From Faucicola sp048551375 (GTDB lineage Bacteria > Pseudomonadota > Gammaproteobacteria > Pseudomonadales > Moraxellaceae): 64,000 bases of DNA. Numbering within the stretch: position 1 is the stretch's first letter; each line of letters opens with the position of its first letter. The notes below the pieces were generated by a model, which was not told the DNA's origin, searched no databases, and was given only the letters and a program-made list of their open reading frames with translations. A program made the translations under genes and the position numbers. Location: assembly GCF_048551375.1 (NCBI RefSeq), contig NZ_JBLYZJ010000001.1, positions 62,001 through 126,000 on the forward strand, read 5' to 3'. Below, piece after piece: positions 52,954 to 61,138 of this stretch.

Positions 52954-53385
52954 ATGAAAATTTTTTATCACACATCAGCAACAGCCACAGGCGGTCGTGA
53001 CGGTCATACCCAAGTCGATGATGGTTCTATCGGCTTTGACTTAGTCGGCTTTCAAAATACCGAAGGTAAAACTGGTACAAATCCAGAGCAACTATTTGCC
53101 ATGGGCTATGCGGCTTGTTTTGACAGTGCCATGAATCACGTTGCCCCAAGCCTAGGCATTAAACCAACCAAATCAAGCACTTCGGTGGCTGTGGGTATCG
53201 GTCAAAAGGCAGATGGTGCATTCGGTCTTGACCTTGATATTACCATCACGGTTGAAGGTATCAGCGAAGAAGACGCTCGCACATTGATTAATAAAGCCCA
53301 CGAAGTTTGCCCATATTCAAATGCTACTCGTGGCAACATTGATGTGCGTTTACACGTGAAAGTCGTGCAACAATTTGATTTGTAA
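52954..53385 (+). CDS. ohr: Ohr-type organic hydroperoxide resistance protein
   Basis: This is a 143-residue Ohr/OsmC-family thiol peroxidase. The two active cysteines are visible in YAACFDSAMNHVA (Cys55) and HEVCPYSNATRGN (Cys119). The segment TNPEQLFAMGYAACF is diagnostic of Ohr. Ohr is often under OhrR, but here the nearest regulator is the TetR gene upstream of the OYE. Confidence 0.93.
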   Translation: MKIFYHTSATATGGRDGHTQVDDGSIGFDLVGFQNTEGKTGTNPEQLFAMGYAACFDSAMNHVAPSLGIKPTKSSTSVAVGIGQKADGAFGLDLDITITVEGISEEDARTLINKAHEVCPYSNATRGNIDVRLHVKVVQQFDL

Positions 53386-53740
53386 TATCAATTGTTTAGT
53401 AAAAAACACCGTCCAAGCTTAGCTTTGGGCGGTTTAGGCGTTTGTTAATCAACATAAATGAGTAAAAATATTGAAAATTTTAATTATCGGTGCAACAGGT
53501 ATGCTTGGGCAAAGTGCCTTGCGTGAAGCCATCTTGGCGAATGATGTGCAAGAAATTTGTGTGCTAGGCAGAACCCCTGTTACCCAACAGCCCGCATAAT
53601 ACATTCATCCTTTATTGTTACTTCAATTGATGAATACGCAAAATTTGGATTAAAATGTGGTCTGAAAGCAAAATAAATGACATACTTTTAGACCACATCA
53701 TCATGATGTGTGATGCCAATAAAGCAATTTTGAGAACTTG
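53386..53740. other. 355-bp stretch between ohr and the DUF389 gene
   Basis: It contains an imperfect hairpin after ohr (CCGTCCAA/TTTGGGCGG, 53411-53434), a truncated Rossmann-fold remnant (53471-53599) and about 140 bp of AT-rich sequence. That sequence includes an inverted repeat in which GGTCTGAAAG and TTTTAGACCACATC partly match (53659-53698). Confidence 0.6.
53471..53599 (+). pseudogene. Truncated N-terminus of an NAD(P)-binding epimerase-like protein
   Basis: A 42-codon frame from a TTG at 53471 to the TAA at 53597-53599 encodes KILIIGATGMLGQSALREAI. This is the GxTGxxG dinucleotide-binding start of NmrA/epimerase-type proteins, then ILANDVQEICVLGRTPVTQQ. A complete domain would need over 200 residues, and nothing similar continues in any frame I can follow. 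It is a remnant, probably of a deleted gene. Confidence 0.75.
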
Positions 53741-55150
53741 ATGATGAATAACCAATCCGAAGATAATTCGCAAACCGTACAGCATAAATCAGGCAGCATG
53801 TTTAGCTTATATCATAACCAGGCACATCCCGATGCCATTGATAATGATATTCGTAGCGATGCACAAGTTTCGGGAACAAACTTATGGGTACTCATGTTTG
53901 CGATTTTGATTGCGTGTATTGGTCTAAATATGAACAGTACAGCAGTCGTGATTGGTGCAATGCTTATTTCACCTTTAATGGGACCGATTGTTGGTATAGG
54001 CTATGGGGTGGCTGTCAGTGATATTGGATTGATTCGTCTGTCCATTCGCAATATTTTTATCTTTATTGTCATCGCTTTGGTTACAGCAACATTATATTTT
54101 TTGATTAGCCCATTACAACAAGCCCAAAGTGAATTATTGGCACGCACACAGCCCAATTTGTGGGATGTGCTGATTGCATTTTTTGGTGGTAGTGCAGGGA
54201 TTATTGCCCTGACTCGTAAAGAGATGAGCAATGTTATTCCAGGTGTCGCTATTGCAACTGCCTTGATGCCACCACTTTGCACGGCAGGCTATGGCTTAGC
54301 AACGAGCAATTGGGATTATTTTTTTGGGGCGTTTTATTTATTTACCATCAATTGTGTATTTATCGCATTTTCTACACTACTATTTTGTAAATTATTGCGT
54401 TTGCCAAGGCGTGGCTTACTTACCGAATCAACACGCCGTTTTTATAATATCGTGATTTTTTTGGTGGTATCTGGAATTATGATTCCTAGTATTTATTTGG
54501 CGATGAATTTGATTAAAAAAGAAGTGTTTAACACCAAAGCCATGAATAGCATTCAAGCAGTACAGCGTGATGAGAAATTCTTTATTTTAAATAGTGATAT
54601 TGATGAAAAAAAGCAATCCGTTCGTTTGATTATTAATGGCTCAGGTAATACCGAGAAAATTAGCGAAAAACTCACTCAGCAGCTACAACAGATAGGGCTT
54701 GATCAAGCCCATGTTCAAGTATTATACGCTGGTGGCAGTTTGGAGAATTTAAATGATTTTAAAAATGAACTATTAAACAACCAAGAAAACTCAACACAAT
54801 TAAAAGCTCAACTGGCTGAGCAACAGCAACATATTCAAGCATTGATGTCGCAAAAAAATGAGCAGGACATCTCAGATAAGCGTTTGCTACAAGAATTGCA
54901 AGCACAATATCCAGATGTTCAACAGATGACGATAGGGCAAGGTACGCATTGGCAAGGTACACCATCTGCCAAAAATAATGAATCGACTTATATCGTGATT
55001 CTACAAACATCCAAAGCCATATCAGATGATGAACAGCAACGCTTAAAGGCATGGCTCAAAGCACGACTGCAACAAGAGTCAATACAGCTAGTGATACAGC
55101 CAGCCATAAAGCCAAACACCAACCCAAAAACACCTGATGAGACGAATTAA
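53741..55150 (+). CDS. DUF389 family membrane protein with long C-terminal coiled extension
   Basis: This is a 469-residue integral membrane protein. Residues about 45-265 carry the DUF389 domain with several hydrophobic helices. Marker motifs are LNMNSTAVVIGAMLISPLMG and NVIPGVAIATALMPPLC. The last 200 residues are hydrophilic, with a glutamine-rich coiled-coil stretch (KAQLAEQQQHIQALMSQKNE) and a further alpha-beta part ending in a Pro/Asn tail. The function of DUF389 is not established. Either of two adjacent ATGs (53741, 53744) may be the start. The next gene begins 3 bp after the stop. Confidence 0.82.
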   Translation: MMNNQSEDNSQTVQHKSGSMFSLYHNQAHPDAIDNDIRSDAQVSGTNLWVLMFAILIACIGLNMNSTAVVIGAMLISPLMGPIVGIGYGVAVSDIGLIRLSIRNIFIFIVIALVTATLYFLISPLQQAQSELLARTQPNLWDVLIAFFGGSAGIIALTRKEMSNVIPGVAIATALMPPLCTAGYGLATSNWDYFFGAFYLFTINCVFIAFSTLLFCKLLRLPRRGLLTESTRRFYNIVIFLVVSGIMIPSIYLAMNLIKKEVFNTKAMNSIQAVQRDEKFFILNSDIDEKKQSVRLIINGSGNTEKISEKLTQQLQQIGLDQAHVQVLYAGGSLENLNDFKNELLNNQENSTQLKAQLAEQQQHIQALMSQKNEQDISDKRLLQELQAQYPDVQQMTIGQGTHWQGTPSAKNNESTYIVILQTSKAISDDEQQRLKAWLKARLQQESIQLVIQPAIKPNTNPKTPDETN

Positions 55151-55153
55151 ACT

Positions 55154-56191
55154 ATGCAACTCTCTATCCTAAACCTTGTCCCTGTGCGTCAAGGTCAAAA
55201 TTACAACCAAGCCATGCAGTCCATGATAACGCTTGCTCAATTTGCCGAAAAGATTGGCATAGAACGCTACTGGATTGCCGAACACCATAACATGAAAAAT
55301 TTGGCAAGCTCGGCAACAGCACTTTTGATTCAACATACTTTGGCAAATACCCAAACGCTCAAAGTCGGCTCGGGCGGTGTCATGCTACCCAATCACGCCC
55401 CCTATGTAGTGGCGGAACAATACGGCACATTAGAAACCCTCTACCCCAACCGTGTGGAAATGGGATTGGGTCGAGCCCCTGGCACGGATATGCGTACCGC
55501 TCAAGCGTTACGCCGTGGTCGCCAAACCTTTGACTTTGCCACTGAAATTGCGGAGTTACGTGGTTATTTTGATGATTGCAACCCTGTGTCGGCTTATCCA
55601 TCGGCAGGCTTAAATGTCCCGTTTTATATCTTAGGCTCAAGCACTGAAAGTGCTTATCTGGCTGCGGAACTCGGCTTACCGTATGCCTTTGCTTCGCACT
55701 TTGCCCCACGTATGCTCGAGATGGCGGTGCAGATTTATCGCAATAATTTTAAACCGTCCAAACACCTTGCCGAACCTTATGTGATTGTCGGTGTCAATGC
55801 GATTGTTGCCGATACGGATGATGAAGCCAAAATGCTTGCCACCACCCAAACGCAATTTTTCTTAAATGTCGTCACCAACGCCCAACAAGCCATGCAACCA
55901 CCGATGGCAAACGCAGAAGACGTGTGGAAAAATCACACCCACGCCACCCAAAAACCACATTTTGGGCCTGTAGATTTGGACACCCTACCCATCTATAGCC
56001 AAGAGCGTGCCGTGGTCGAGCAGATGACCGCCTGTTCGTTGATTGGTAGCCCACAAAGCGTGGCGTATCAATTACAAAGCTTGCGTGATAAAGTACAGTT
56101 TGATGAAATCATGGCGGTCAGCTATATTTTCGATGAAGAAAAACAGCTAAAATCTTATCAATTGTTAAAAGACATTGTGGATAAACAATAA
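55154..56191 (+). CDS. LLM class flavin-dependent oxidoreductase (MsnO8-like)
   Basis: This is a 345-residue luciferase-like TIM-barrel monooxygenase. Characteristic blocks are IERYWIAEHHNMKNLASSAT, VGSGGVMLPNHAPYVVAEQY, RVEMGLGRAPGTDMRTAQAL, and YAFASHFAPRM. This subgroup is common in bacteria and its substrates are mostly unknown. It begins 3 bp after the DUF389 stop. Confidence 0.88.
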   Translation: MQLSILNLVPVRQGQNYNQAMQSMITLAQFAEKIGIERYWIAEHHNMKNLASSATALLIQHTLANTQTLKVGSGGVMLPNHAPYVVAEQYGTLETLYPNRVEMGLGRAPGTDMRTAQALRRGRQTFDFATEIAELRGYFDDCNPVSAYPSAGLNVPFYILGSSTESAYLAAELGLPYAFASHFAPRMLEMAVQIYRNNFKPSKHLAEPYVIVGVNAIVADTDDEAKMLATTQTQFFLNVVTNAQQAMQPPMANAEDVWKNHTHATQKPHFGPVDLDTLPIYSQERAVVEQMTACSLIGSPQSVAYQLQSLRDKVQFDEIMAVSYIFDEEKQLKSYQLLKDIVDKQ

Positions 56192-56267
56192 GCCAATGAT
56201 GCCTCTCAATTACTATACTTTTATAACTACGCCCTTATAACTATACTCGTATAATTAGGAATCCCCC

Positions 56268-57398
56268 ATGACTCAAACAAACAACACCATCAAATCTCGT
56301 GCTGCGGTGGCTTTTGCCCCAAATGAACCGTTAAAAGTTGTCGAAATTGACGTAGAACGTCCCAAAAAAGGCGAAGTATTGGTAAAAATCAGCCACACAG
56401 GTGTCTGCCACACAGATGCATTTACCCTATCGGGTGCTGACCCTGAAGGCTTATTCCCTGTCGTCTTGGGGCATGAGGGTGCAGGTATCGTGGTTGAAGT
56501 CGGCGAAGGCGTGACCAGCGTGGCAGTCGGTGACCATGTGATTCCCCTTTATACCGCTGAATGTGGCGAATGTGAATTTTGCCAATCCAACAAAAGTAAC
56601 CTTTGCGTATCGGTGCGTGCAACGCAAGGCAAAGGCGTGATGCCTGATGGTACGAGCCGTTTTAGCTATCAAGGCAAACTACTTTATCACTACATGGGCT
56701 GTTCAACCTTTAGCGAATATACCGTGGTGGCAGATGTATCACTTGCCAAAATCAACCCAGACGCCAATCCTGAACACGTTTGCTTACTTGGTTGTGGCGT
56801 AACCACAGGTATCGGTGCGGTGCATAATACCGCTAAAGTACAAGAAGGCGACTCGGTAGCAGTATTTGGTCTAGGCGGTATTGGTCTTGCGGTATTGCAA
56901 GGGGCAAAGCAAGCCAAAGCAGGGCGTATCTTTGCCATTGATACCAATCCAGAGAAATTTAAATTAGCCAAAGAATTTGGTGCAACCGATTGTCTGAACC
57001 CAAACGATTATGACAAGCCAATCCAAGAAGTGTTGGTCGAGATGACCAAATGGGGCGTTGACCATACCTTTGAATGTATTGGTAATGTCAATGTCATGCG
57101 TGCTGCTTTAGAATCGGCTCACCGTGGTTGGGGTCAATCCATCATCATCGGTGTCGCAGGTGCAGGGCAAGAAATCTCTACTCGTCCATTCCAATTGGTG
57201 ACGGGTCGTACTTGGAAAGGCACGGCTTTTGGTGGGGTAAAAGGTCGCTCTCAATTACCAAAAATGGTCGAAGATGCCATGAAAGGTGACATCAAGCTAG
57301 AGCCGTTTGTCACGCATACCATGGGGCTGGATAAAATCAATGAAGCCTTTGATTTGATGCATGAAGGCAAGTCGATTCGTTCGGTGATTCATTATTGA
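56268..57398 (+). CDS. frmA: S-(hydroxymethyl)glutathione dehydrogenase (class III alcohol dehydrogenase)
   Basis: FrmA oxidises the formaldehyde-glutathione adduct with NAD. The 376-residue zinc MDR enzyme has the catalytic zinc ligands in HTGVCHTDAFTLSG and VVLGHEGAGIVVEVG. The structural zinc Cys set is CGECEFCQSNKSNLC, and the Rossmann motif is VAVFGLGGIGLAVLQGA. A weak RBS (ATTAGGAATCCCCC) precedes it. An AT-rich TATAACTA/TATAATTA segment just upstream may hold the promoter. Confidence 0.95.
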   Translation: MTQTNNTIKSRAAVAFAPNEPLKVVEIDVERPKKGEVLVKISHTGVCHTDAFTLSGADPEGLFPVVLGHEGAGIVVEVGEGVTSVAVGDHVIPLYTAECGECEFCQSNKSNLCVSVRATQGKGVMPDGTSRFSYQGKLLYHYMGCSTFSEYTVVADVSLAKINPDANPEHVCLLGCGVTTGIGAVHNTAKVQEGDSVAVFGLGGIGLAVLQGAKQAKAGRIFAIDTNPEKFKLAKEFGATDCLNPNDYDKPIQEVLVEMTKWGVDHTFECIGNVNVMRAALESAHRGWGQSIIIGVAGAGQEISTRPFQLVTGRTWKGTAFGGVKGRSQLPKMVEDAMKGDIKLEPFVTHTMGLDKINEAFDLMHEGKSIRSVIHY

Positions 57399-57433
57399 TG
57401 CCGTTTCCAAAAAACTTAATGGGAATAACTTCT

Positions 57434-58273
57434 ATGCAACAACTCGAAAACTATAAAATCTTCGGCGGACAGCAACAAGTCTGGCAACATCATTCAGATA
57501 CCTTAAATTGCGAGATGAATTTTGCCATTTACCTACCCGAGTCAGCCGAAAAACAAGCCTTGCCTGTGTTGTATTGGCTATCGGGTTTGACCTGTACCGA
57601 ACAGAACTTTATCACCAAATCGGGCTTTCAGCGTTATGCCAACGAGCATCATGTGATTGTGGTCGCTCCTGACACCTCCCCTCGTGGCGACGATGTGGCA
57701 GATGATGAAGCCTATGACTTGGGTAAAGGGGCAGGATTTTATGTCAATGCCACACAAGAGCCTTGGTCAAAACACTATAAAATGTATGATTATATCGTGC
57801 ATGAATTGCCAAAATTAATTGCCGAGCATTTTAACGTGACGGATAAAAAATCCATCTTCGGACATTCGATGGGCGGTCATGGGGCGTTAATTATCGCCTT
57901 GCGTGAAACGGGCAGTTATCAAAGCGTATCGGCATTTGCCCCAATTGTCGCCCCAACGCAAGTGCCGTGGGGGCAAAAAGCATTTACCGCTTATCTAGGC
58001 AATGATGAAAAGGCTTGGCAAAATTATGATGCGACATGGTTGATTCGCAATACCGCCAGTAGCAGTTTGAACCTGCCGATTTTGATTGACCAAGGCGATG
58101 TCGATAAATTCTTGGTGGAACAATTACGCCCTGAATTGTTTACAGGGGCTTGCACTGACAAAGGCGTGGCTTGTGAATATCATTCACGTGCAGGCTACGA
58201 CCATAGCTATTATTTTATCGCAAGCTTTATTGGTGAGCATATTGCATTTCATGCGAGGGCATTGAATGGGTAG
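57434..58273 (+). CDS. fghA: S-formylglutathione hydrolase
   Basis: This is a 279-residue esterase-D-family hydrolase that releases formate and glutathione, completing formaldehyde detoxification. I chose the ATG at 57434 (MQQLENYKIFGGQQQVW), preceded by GGGAATAAC; an upstream in-frame TTG overlaps frmA. The nucleophile is in FGHSMGGHGALIIAL. WLSGLTCTEQNF, APDTSPRGDDV and the C-terminal GYDHSYYFIASF with the catalytic His complete the family signature. Confidence 0.94.
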   Translation: MQQLENYKIFGGQQQVWQHHSDTLNCEMNFAIYLPESAEKQALPVLYWLSGLTCTEQNFITKSGFQRYANEHHVIVVAPDTSPRGDDVADDEAYDLGKGAGFYVNATQEPWSKHYKMYDYIVHELPKLIAEHFNVTDKKSIFGHSMGGHGALIIALRETGSYQSVSAFAPIVAPTQVPWGQKAFTAYLGNDEKAWQNYDATWLIRNTASSSLNLPILIDQGDVDKFLVEQLRPELFTGACTDKGVACEYHSRAGYDHSYYFIASFIGEHIAFHARALNG

Positions 58274-58308
58274 GGTGTCAATCCATACCCATCATAGCTA
58301 GATGGAAG

Positions 58309-58530
58309 TTATTTTCCACGGTAGGTAATACGACCTTTATCCAAGTCATATGGGGTCATTTCGACCTTGACTTTGTCACCTGTCAAAATGCGGATATAGT
58401 TTTTACGCATTTTGCCAGAAATGTGAGCAATAATTTCGTGACCGTTTTCTAAGCGGACTTTAAACAGCGTGTTTGGCAAGGTGTCAATCACTTCGCCTTC
58501 AAATTCAATTACATCGTCTTTCTTTGCCAT
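58309..58530 (-). CDS. infA: Translation initiation factor IF-1
   Basis: IF-1 is a 73-residue OB-fold protein that binds the A site of the 30S subunit during initiation. The sequence from MAKKDDVIEFEGEVIDTLPN to the C-terminal KGRITYRGK matches the family throughout. Confidence 0.97.
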   Translation of the reverse strand: MAKKDDVIEFEGEVIDTLPNTLFKVRLENGHEIIAHISGKMRKNYIRILTGDKVKVEMTPYDLDKGRITYRGK

Positions 58531-58638
58531 AATAGCCTTATCAAAAATAGTGAAAATTTAACGCCAAATTATACGCCAAAGCCTTGACAATGGCAAATAC
58601 AATGCGAAATTTACTACAAATCAGTACAAAAATTTCGC

Positions 58639-59445
58639 TTATTCCGCCAAATTCAGCCAAACAGGGGATAACCGCACGTTTGGCAAAAGTTGCTGAAACT
58701 CATCAGGGTAAATGGCATTGATAAAATATAGCCCATCGGCATCGGCAGTTTTGGCGGCGAGCTTACGGTCTTTTGCCAATAACAACTCACCAAGCCAATC
58801 CACGTTTTGCTCACCACGCCCAATCGCAAACAAACTACCCATGATATTGCGTACCATGTGGTGTAAGAATCCATCCGCTTGAATATCCATCACCAATAAA
58901 TCCCCATGTTGGCTCAGGTTGGCAAAATGCACGTTGCGGACAGGTTGTTTGGACTGGCACGCCACCGCTCGAAAACTGGTAAAGTCATGCGTTCCCACGA
59001 TATAGCGTAGGGCTTGTTGCATTTTGTCAAAGTCGAGTGGGGCGTATTCGTGGGTGACTTGACCGTTCAAAATCGCAGGGCGGTATGGCTGATTTAGCGT
59101 GACATAGCGGTAACGTCTGGCGATGGCTTTAAAGCGTGCATGGAAGTCAGACGGCGTAGGAACAATCCAACGCACGGCAATATCTGGTGGTAGCAGGCTG
59201 TTACTGGCTCGTAGCCAATTATATGGCTCACGGTGGGCGGTGGTGGTAAAGTGGGCTATCATGTTGGAGGCATGAACCCCTGCATCGGTGCGACCTGCGG
59301 CGATGATTTCGATGGGTTCGTTGGCAATGGTGGAGAACACGCTTTCTAGGCGTTGTTGAATACTATCGACTTCTTGTTGGCGTTGCCAGCCTCGATAATT
59401 CGTGCCGATAAATTCAATGCCGATGGCATAAGTTTGAGAGGACAT
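58639..59445 (-). CDS. truA: tRNA pseudouridine synthase A (TruA)
   Basis: TruA makes pseudouridine at tRNA positions 38-40. The 268-residue product shows the catalytic Asp in AAGRTDAGVHASNMIAHF, RWIVPTPSDFHARFKAIARR, and the C-terminal DGFLHHMVRNIMGSLFAIG. The stop of the DUF3800-like remnant lies 7 bp upstream, and infA lies downstream. Confidence 0.95.
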   Translation of the reverse strand: MSSQTYAIGIEFIGTNYRGWQRQQEVDSIQQRLESVFSTIANEPIEIIAAGRTDAGVHASNMIAHFTTTAHREPYNWLRASNSLLPPDIAVRWIVPTPSDFHARFKAIARRYRYVTLNQPYRPAILNGQVTHEYAPLDFDKMQQALRYIVGTHDFTSFRAVACQSKQPVRNVHFANLSQHGDLLVMDIQADGFLHHMVRNIMGSLFAIGRGEQNVDWLGELLLAKDRKLAAKTADADGLYFINAIYPDEFQQLLPNVRLSPVWLNLAE

Positions 59446-59451
59446 AGAAAG

Positions 59452-59856
59452 TTATTTACCAAAAAATTGTTTATTAATAACAAGATGATGATTTGAAGGC
59501 ATGTTTAAATTTAAGTAATTATTACCAAATTCAAAACTCGACCATACCAACGCCACATAATAATCAATAAATTGTAGTCCCAAATTATATTGGCTATTGG
59601 TAGGCATAATTAGACAACTTTTATTGATAATGTTTTGCGTTAAGCATTTTTCCAATAATATTTGATTAAAATACTGTGTAAAATTCCAACGGCTATTATG
59701 TTTTTCACTGCGAGCATCGGGGATGAAGTCCACATATTCTAATTCACAAACTTCGCTCAATAATAGCAAATTTGTCGCATAATTATATAATACATTGGGG
59801 TCTTGTTGAATTCTACTTTTGATATGGGTTTTATCATTTGCCTTACTATCATCCAT
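59452..59856 (-). pseudogene. N-terminally truncated DUF3800-like protein
   Basis: This 134-residue frame from the ATG at 59856 (MDDSKANDKTHIKSRIQQDP) resembles the C-terminal part of DUF3800 proteins. It has a lysine-rich helix followed by VLYNYATNLLLLS, then DARSEKHNSRWNFTQYFNQI, then YNLGLQFIDYYVALVWSSFE, the GLQ-aD-vA block typical of the family end. The N-terminal part with the DESG-type acidic motif is missing. Upstream lies an RNA gene with a terminator instead. A TTG at 59889 opens the frame further but lies within that terminator. It is either a remnant or an unusual short member. The family assignment is by eye. Confidence 0.5.
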
Positions 59857-59873
59857 CAATAAAAACCACCGAT

Positions 59874-59901
59874 AAAAAAACCCTACCAAAATGATAGGGT
59901 T
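59874..59901 (-). terminator. Intrinsic terminator of the structured RNA
   Basis: On the minus strand the seven-bp stem AACCCTA/TAGGGTT is followed by an uninterrupted T-run to 59874. The downstream gene has its ATG 18 bp later. Confidence 0.85.
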
Positions 59902-60001
59902 AAAACGTAGTACCTAGATTTCGTGCATTTAGACCGCACTTACGATGATAACGGTAGGTGTCGGAGTGAGCTAGGCATATTTAAACTACAACCGTTACTA
60001 C
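59874..60001 (-). ncRNA. Structured non-coding RNA upstream of the DUF3800-like remnant
   Basis: This is an approximately 128-nt RNA on the minus strand. Helix P1 pairs GTAGTA (60001-59996) with TACTAC (59912-59907). P2 pairs CCTAG (59975-59971) with CTAGG (59917-59913), directly next to P1. P3 is a hairpin, GTGC (59939-59936) with GCAC (59926-59923). ACGGT (59995-59991) is complementary to ACCGT (59955-59951), which crosses P2 and would make a pseudoknot. The RNA ends in an intrinsic terminator. It does not match tRNA, SRP RNA, 6S, tmRNA or RNase P. Structured motifs beside DUF3800 genes are known computationally; membership in a named one needs a covariance search. Confidence 0.72.
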
Positions 60002-60007
60002 CACTTC

Positions 60008-60016
60008 AGTATAGCA
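60008..60016 (-). promoter_or_regulatory. Extended -10 promoter of the structured RNA
   Basis: On the minus strand TGCTATACT is an extended -10 (TGn plus TATACT, 60013-60008). Transcription would start about 60003-60000, right where helix P1 begins. A -35 element is weak (TTTTCT near 60036-60031), as is common with extended -10 promoters. Confidence 0.7.
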
Positions 60017-60046
60017 TACCTGCCACAAAAAGAAAAATTTCATTCT

Positions 60047-61138
60047 TCATGCAACACTATTCGCATCTTTTATACAATGCGTCCAGCGTTGCCGTCTGCG
60101 AGTTGGCGTATCAAAATTCGCCGTTAGCCACAACAAGCGAGCAAAAATCGCAGGCACAGTCAGCCGACCTGTCGTAAGTACGCCACATTCCTCAAGCCAT
60201 GCCCCAGCCTCATAGCTACCACTGACCCCACCAAACGGACATTGCGTGCTAATTACCACCAAACAACCGTCCTTTTTCGCTTGCTTTAACAAGGCTTTGA
60301 CCGAGTCATTAACAGGCACATTCCCTGCACCAAACCCCAATAAAATCAAGCCATTCGGTTGATTGGCTAAGGCTTGCTGTAACTGACTTGTTAACTGCTC
60401 CGCTGACATGGGAGTTAGATACAAGGGTATAATATTGGCATGGCTAAGACTGGCGACCACATTGGGTAATTGTGCCAATTTATCCTCAAGCCATAAAGCC
60501 TGTTGGCTTGCAGTCACTTTATTGCTGTAGCTAGTCGCAGGGTAGCCCGCACGATGATGACCGACAAACGCCATCAAGTCATGGCTATGAATTTTCTGCA
60601 CCGTTTGGGCGTGCCAATGCTCGCCTGAAAACGCCACTCGCACGCCTGCCTCGCCATGTCGAGCCAGTTTGCACGCATCAAACAGGTTTTGCGTGGCATC
60701 GCTATGTGGGTCGATTTGATAAGCGGTTAAAATTTGGCTATCCAATAGCGGTTGCATTGCCCCAGTCACGATAATACAAGTATTTGAATTGGCAAAACTT
60801 TCTGCCAAAAATGCCCCAAGATAACTTAACGTATCCGTGCCTGTGAGTAGCACAAATTGGCGTATCCCTTGCGATATGGCTTGCAAAATAAGTTGGTAAA
60901 AATGGGCAAAATCACTGGGGGTGAGTTGGCTACTGTCTTTAACAATATCATTGGGTAAAATTTGCCAATTCACAGGCTGTTCGGCATGATTGAGGTAGGT
61001 GGCAAAATGCTCGCTCAAGATGTTGGTTAAAATCGGCAAAAATTCGTCATTTGGCAAAGCTTGCAGTGGCTGACCATAACTGCCAAACGTGCCACCTGCG
61101 TAAATAATGCCGATTGTATTTATATTTTTTTTACTCAT
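60047..61138 (-). CDS. Type I L-asparaginase
   Basis: This is a 363-residue asparaginase. The first catalytic Thr is in IGIIYAGGTFGSYG (Thr17), and the second Thr-Asp pair is in FVLLTGTDTLSYLGAFLA. IIVTGAMQPLLDSQ and LILLGFGAGNVPVNDSV are further family blocks. No signal peptide is present, so it is cytosolic, matching type I. It begins within the last 8 bp of ybeY, so the two are translationally coupled. Confidence 0.88.
   Translation of the reverse strand: MSKKNINTIGIIYAGGTFGSYGQPLQALPNDEFLPILTNILSEHFATYLNHAEQPVNWQILPNDIVKDSSQLTPSDFAHFYQLILQAISQGIRQFVLLTGTDTLSYLGAFLAESFANSNTCIIVTGAMQPLLDSQILTAYQIDPHSDATQNLFDACKLARHGEAGVRVAFSGEHWHAQTVQKIHSHDLMAFVGHHRAGYPATSYSNKVTASQQALWLEDKLAQLPNVVASLSHANIIPLYLTPMSAEQLTSQLQQALANQPNGLILLGFGAGNVPVNDSVKALLKQAKKDGCLVVISTQCPFGGVSGSYEAGAWLEECGVLTTGRLTVPAIFARLLWLTANFDTPTRRRQRWTHCIKDANSVA

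Noticed and set aside
59852..60001. A type III (ToxIN-like) toxin-antitoxin reading of the RNA plus short protein
   Set aside because: ToxI RNAs are tandem repeats. This RNA has no repeats, and the protein resembles DUF3800 instead of ToxN.
59923..60177. An 84-codon plus-strand frame across the RNA gene and the end of asparaginase
   Set aside because: It runs against a structured RNA and asparaginase and has no ribosome site or motif.
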